A stretch of 64,000 nt of DNA from contig NW_003101655.1 of the NCBI RefSeq assembly GCF_000003855.2, positions 558,001-622,000 of the forward strand, in the 5' to 3' direction. The DNA comes from Blastomyces gilchristii SLH14081 (taxonomy: Eukaryota; Ascomycota; Eurotiomycetes; Onygenales; Ajellomycetaceae). The notes under the pieces were generated by a model that saw nothing but the letters and a program-made list of their open reading frames with translations, ran no database searches and had not been told where the DNA came from. A program made the translations under genes and the position numbers. This document shows, one piece after another, positions 60,773 to 64,000 of this stretch (its first letter is position 1; each line of letters starts with the position of its first letter).

Positions 60773-61692
60773 ATCCACACAACCGCTCCACCACGAACTC
60801 GCTCAATTTTTCGAATAAGAAACCACCGATAGATCCATCGAACAGCCCTCGATCATACGAGCATTTTGACCCCAACGCCGACTGCATACCCCGTCTGGTG
60901 GTGGAGTTATTCAACCAAACGTGGTTGGAAGCCCCCGCGTGGGATTTTCCCCTGTCCACCCCTACCACACCACAACCCGGGTCAAATTGTCATACAAATT
61001 GTAAGGTGAAGAGACCTAGCCCTATGCACCAATCTTCTTGATTTTGGAAGATCCCTGACCTGTAACTGTGGAGATATTTGAAGAGCAATCTCTGTGAAAA
61101 CCCTGTCTGTTTTTGATGTTCTAAAACATCAATGCCAAGTCTCACTCATTGTACCACCCTTCTCAATCTGGCCCATCTTCAGTATAAAAATACAAGAAGA
61201 TATCTCAGCAACAGTAATCAACATATAACTGACATCAACAATTATAAAATCAGTTTAACTCAAGATCTGACTGAGTCTTTGATCTCTGCATAGTGAGATA
61301 TATTAAATCTAGTTTTAATATCTTCATATTCAATAGATTCTGTAAGAGATTGAGAATATTAATATTAAATTTCTGTTAAATTTAAGAATTAACTTCTATT
61401 TTAATATAATCACTTATAAAATTATTTATTTTAAGATATAAATAATCTGTTTCTCTATATTCTGCTAATAATATTTATATTATTATATAGAAACAGACTT
61501 ATATTCTCTATAATATCAAGATTCTGAAAAGAGAAAGTCTTAATAGAGAGTATAATAATAGTGTATATTTAAGCAGTTTTTATCTCATTTTTCTACAGTA
61601 GTTAATGCAAAAAAAAAAGATCTTAAAATTAGTTTTTTACTTCTCTTGAAAAAGTAAAGTGCTTTTTTCTAAATTTTACATAATATTCTTAT
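60773..61692 (+). mobile_element. LINE 5' UTR fragment, inverted against the 3' fragment
   Basis: Starts CACAACCGCTCC and follows LINE copy 2 from its first bases (24184) to about 25294, with only one monomer instead of two. It ends at ATATTCTTAT where element X begins. With the preceding fragment it has the shape of a twin-priming inversion. Confidence 0.82.
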
Positions 61693-62250
61693 TAGACTGA
61701 CTATGTAATCATATCTGAGATCAGAATCAAACTTTATAGTTATTATATTATTTAAAAGCATTACTTCTGATTATAATTTATATTTATTACATTAATCTTA
61801 AATCACTTTATTTTAAATATTAAAGATCTTAGATTCACTTTTCAAATAAAAATTTAATCTCAGATAAAGAATATATTTAAATTCTTAGTTACATTTTTAT
61901 TCTGATCTCATTATTAAGAATAATATTAAATAAGATTATAAAATTATCTCTCACTTATATAATATTCTATATATAGTACTTATTTGTTAAAAATTCAATA
62001 GAAAGTATTATTAAATATCATTACTTTTCTAATCACAGATTATAATTCATATAATTTTAATTCTGAAAAAAATAAAAAATAAAAAAAAAATAAAAAAAAA
62101 AAAAAATAAAAATAAAAATAAAAACAAGAAAAAATCACAATAAAAAAAAAGAAAAAGAAAAAAAAAAGAAAAAGAAAAAAAAAGAAAAAGAAAAAAAGAA
62201 AAGAAAAAGAAAAAAATAAAAGAAAAAAGAAAAAAATAAAAGAAATGATG
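61693..62250 (+). mobile_element. TIR element X, copy 2
   Basis: Starts TAGACTGACTATG. Collinear with the reverse of 8749-10184 without the miniature LTR element, whose empty target ACATT is at 61789-61793. It includes the purine tract. The right end was not found. Confidence 0.75.
62040..62250 (+). repeat. Homopurine tract (A/G)
   Basis: About 200 bp of A with spaced G and a few T near the start; reverse counterpart of 8755-8925. Confidence 0.92.
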
Positions 62251-62530
62251 AAGATGATATAATGTAGTAGTTAATTGTATTATTGAGATCTATCTATTAT
62301 ATAATCTTTTATATGTGTAGGTGTTTGCTAAGCAATCAGTGAACATCTTGCTTATGTGAAAGTAGTCAGCTTATAGAGAGAGAATCTGACACCTCTCTTG
62401 ATTATCACTCTGCTGAGTAGACATTTACAACCCAGCAGAGCGGTTCTATAAGTAGAGAAAGAATATTACATATAAAAATGATAGTATCTTCTGCCAAAGA
62501 TTTCGCGGAGAACTAATAAGAGTTGAAGAA
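62251..62530. other. AT-rich spacer, no gene seen
   Basis: 280 bp between element X and the second gypsy B copy. A short block keeps GC (AACCCAGCAGAGCGG near 62431). No feature recognised. Confidence 0.55.
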
Positions 62531-62825
62531 TGTGACGGGCTGCGCCTGATCAATCATATAGACTATTTCATTACACTTCATAGATTCTGCTGAAAGCTTC
62601 AATTCTCAGTTCACTAAAAAGCTCTGATCTTCAGTCGCCGATCCTCAGCTGAAAAACCCATGGAATTTCTATTCTTCTACCCCGAAGCTTCATCATGTAC
62701 ATGTATAAATATTCACTTCAATCACTGATTCTCACACTTTCTCTTTCTTTCCTTCTCTAACATTTTTCACTTTGTTATATAAGATCTATATATTATACTG
62801 ATCTATTCAGTGTAGATCTTTTACA
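62531..62825 (+). repeat. Gypsy B 5' LTR, second copy (295 bp)
   Basis: Intact TGTGACGGGCTGCG start, end TTTTACA. It is 24 bp longer than the 271-bp LTRs, owing to a partial duplication around GCTTCAATTCTCAG / GCTCTGATCTTCAG (62597-62650). Confidence 0.9.
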
Positions 62826-64000
62826 CTTGAAAAATGTTCATTGTCTTCTTATTAGAAATGATTATCTATCAAGAAGATATCTGAACATGTAATAATATGT
62901 AAGAAATAGAGAAATAATTAAACAGTTAAGCACACACTGAGTTCTCAGATAGAAGCTTACTCATCAGTCACTCTGACCCTGTAACAAGATCTTATGAAGA
63001 GAACAAGATCTTATAAAGAGAATATCAGTGAAAGATATAAGAGTTCTGACACAGATGTATGAAATATTCATATAATTACACTTCTTCTGATTTCACAGTT
63101 ATCACACATTCAATGAACAATACAGCTATATCTACTGATAATATGAGAGAACTCTTGAATGTGAGCATAGATACAGTGCTACAGTGACTTTAAGCAATGT
63201 TGAAATTACAACAGCAATAGATAGCTGATATGCATGCAACTCAACAACACTAATATAAAGAGATTCAATAATTATCTCAATAAGAAATCTCTGCACAGAC
63301 AATTTCAACACTGACAGAATTGAATATGAACACAATGTGAATACTGAAGAAATGCTTAGATGCTCTTATATGTTTTGATACTTCTGATCTCACTCTCTAC
63401 TCATCATGAAGATTGGAAATACTTGTGAAACTAAGTGTAGATGAAAATGTCATCAGTTCACTAATTAATCAAGATTGATATATCAATGAACAATTGAAGA
63501 ATCACATGAAATAGAAGTTCTATTCATGAATAAAAGCATGTGAATCAGTATTATATATATCTGATAATATCATCAAACATCTCAATATTCTGTTCTGAGA
63601 CACTGCTATATAATAGAAAGTATTAGATTGATTACAGAGTGTCTGACAGAGAAATACTTCTCTCACAATGTTTATCCCTGATTTTGATACTAAGATTCTA
63701 GAAGCAGGTGATCAATCTTGAGAGAATAGAATAAAGATTAGCATGCTTAAGAAGATACTAACTTTCAAACTTCTACAGACTCTTATAAGTGTAGATGAAG
63801 ATCAGACTTATGAAGATTTCTGCATACAACTCTGAACATTGAATAACTGTCTCATCAAGCTTAAGAGTATACAGAACAGCAGTAGGAGATATTACATCTC
63901 AGCTACTCATACATCTGTGCTAAAGAATAACAATACAGATGTCATGAATTGAGTGAACTCAAATGTCTATGTATAAACAAGAGTTTCTGCTGTCTGAACA
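62531..64000 (+). mobile_element. Gypsy B, second copy (5' part, runs off the window)
   Basis: 5' LTR 62531-62825, then the same leader and gag region as 17454-18640 in the first copy. All frames broken by transitions. The element continues past the window end. Confidence 0.92.

Noticed and set aside
1..64000. tRNA or rRNA genes
   Set aside because: No cloverleaf A/B box pair or rRNA core sequence was recognised on either strand. The Met-tRNA-like piece at 7696 is only a 13-base primer site.

Overview
The window looks like a piece of a filamentous ascomycete (Pezizomycotina) chromosome. Its genes carry many short introns (about 50-120 bp) with fungal branch sites (CTAAC/CTGAT), and their products are typical of mould genomes: an Arp1-type amidase, an AsaB/CmcJ-type hydroxylase, an NB-ARC/TPR STAND protein, a FluG-type glutamine synthetase fold, an OPT transporter and a CorA-like channel. 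The species cannot be told from this sequence alone.

The window has three parts. (1) Positions 1-42655 are AT-rich repeat sequence, full of stop codons from C-to-T/G-to-A transitions (RIP-like). (2) Positions 42922-60580 are a normal-GC gene island with six protein genes. (3) Positions 60645-64000 are AT-rich repeats again.

The repeat block can be taken apart layer by layer, because most insertions keep exact target-site duplications (TSDs). An old LINE 3' end (11997-12378 and 42589-42655) was split by a Ty3/gypsy chromovirus called here gypsy A (12379-42583, 257-bp LTRs, TSD ATATC). Five later insertions sit inside gypsy A: a 506-bp TIR element (TSD CTTCAGAC), a 5'-truncated LINE (13-bp TSD), a complete second gypsy called gypsy B (271-bp LTRs, TSD TATCT), and two near-full-length LINEs of about 7.7 kb in opposite orientation (13- and 14-bp TSDs). 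To the left are a copia element with deleted reverse transcriptase sitting in a LINE 5' UTR (TSD GATTG), a larger TIR element (X) and, inside X, a 904-bp miniature LTR element with 104-bp LTRs (TSD AATGT). A second X copy at 61693 preserves the empty site of the miniature element.

In the gene island, the amidase (10 exons, 662 aa) and the AsaB-like gene (6 exons, 316 aa) are divergent. The STAND/NLR-like gene (9 exons, 1130 aa; N-terminal serine-hydrolase fold, NB-ARC, TPR-like C-terminus) converges with the single-exon glutamine-synthetase-like gene. The OPT transporter lies upstream of that gene on the same strand and has an in-frame TGA, so it is probably a pseudogene. A CorA-like gene (2 exons, 549 aa) is divergent from it. 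Amidase, oxygenase, ATP-dependent ligase and peptide transporter side by side are compatible with a small tailoring/transport cassette, but no backbone enzyme is present, so joint function is only an inference. Exon models were checked by phase: coding lengths of the four spliced intact genes are exact multiples of three.
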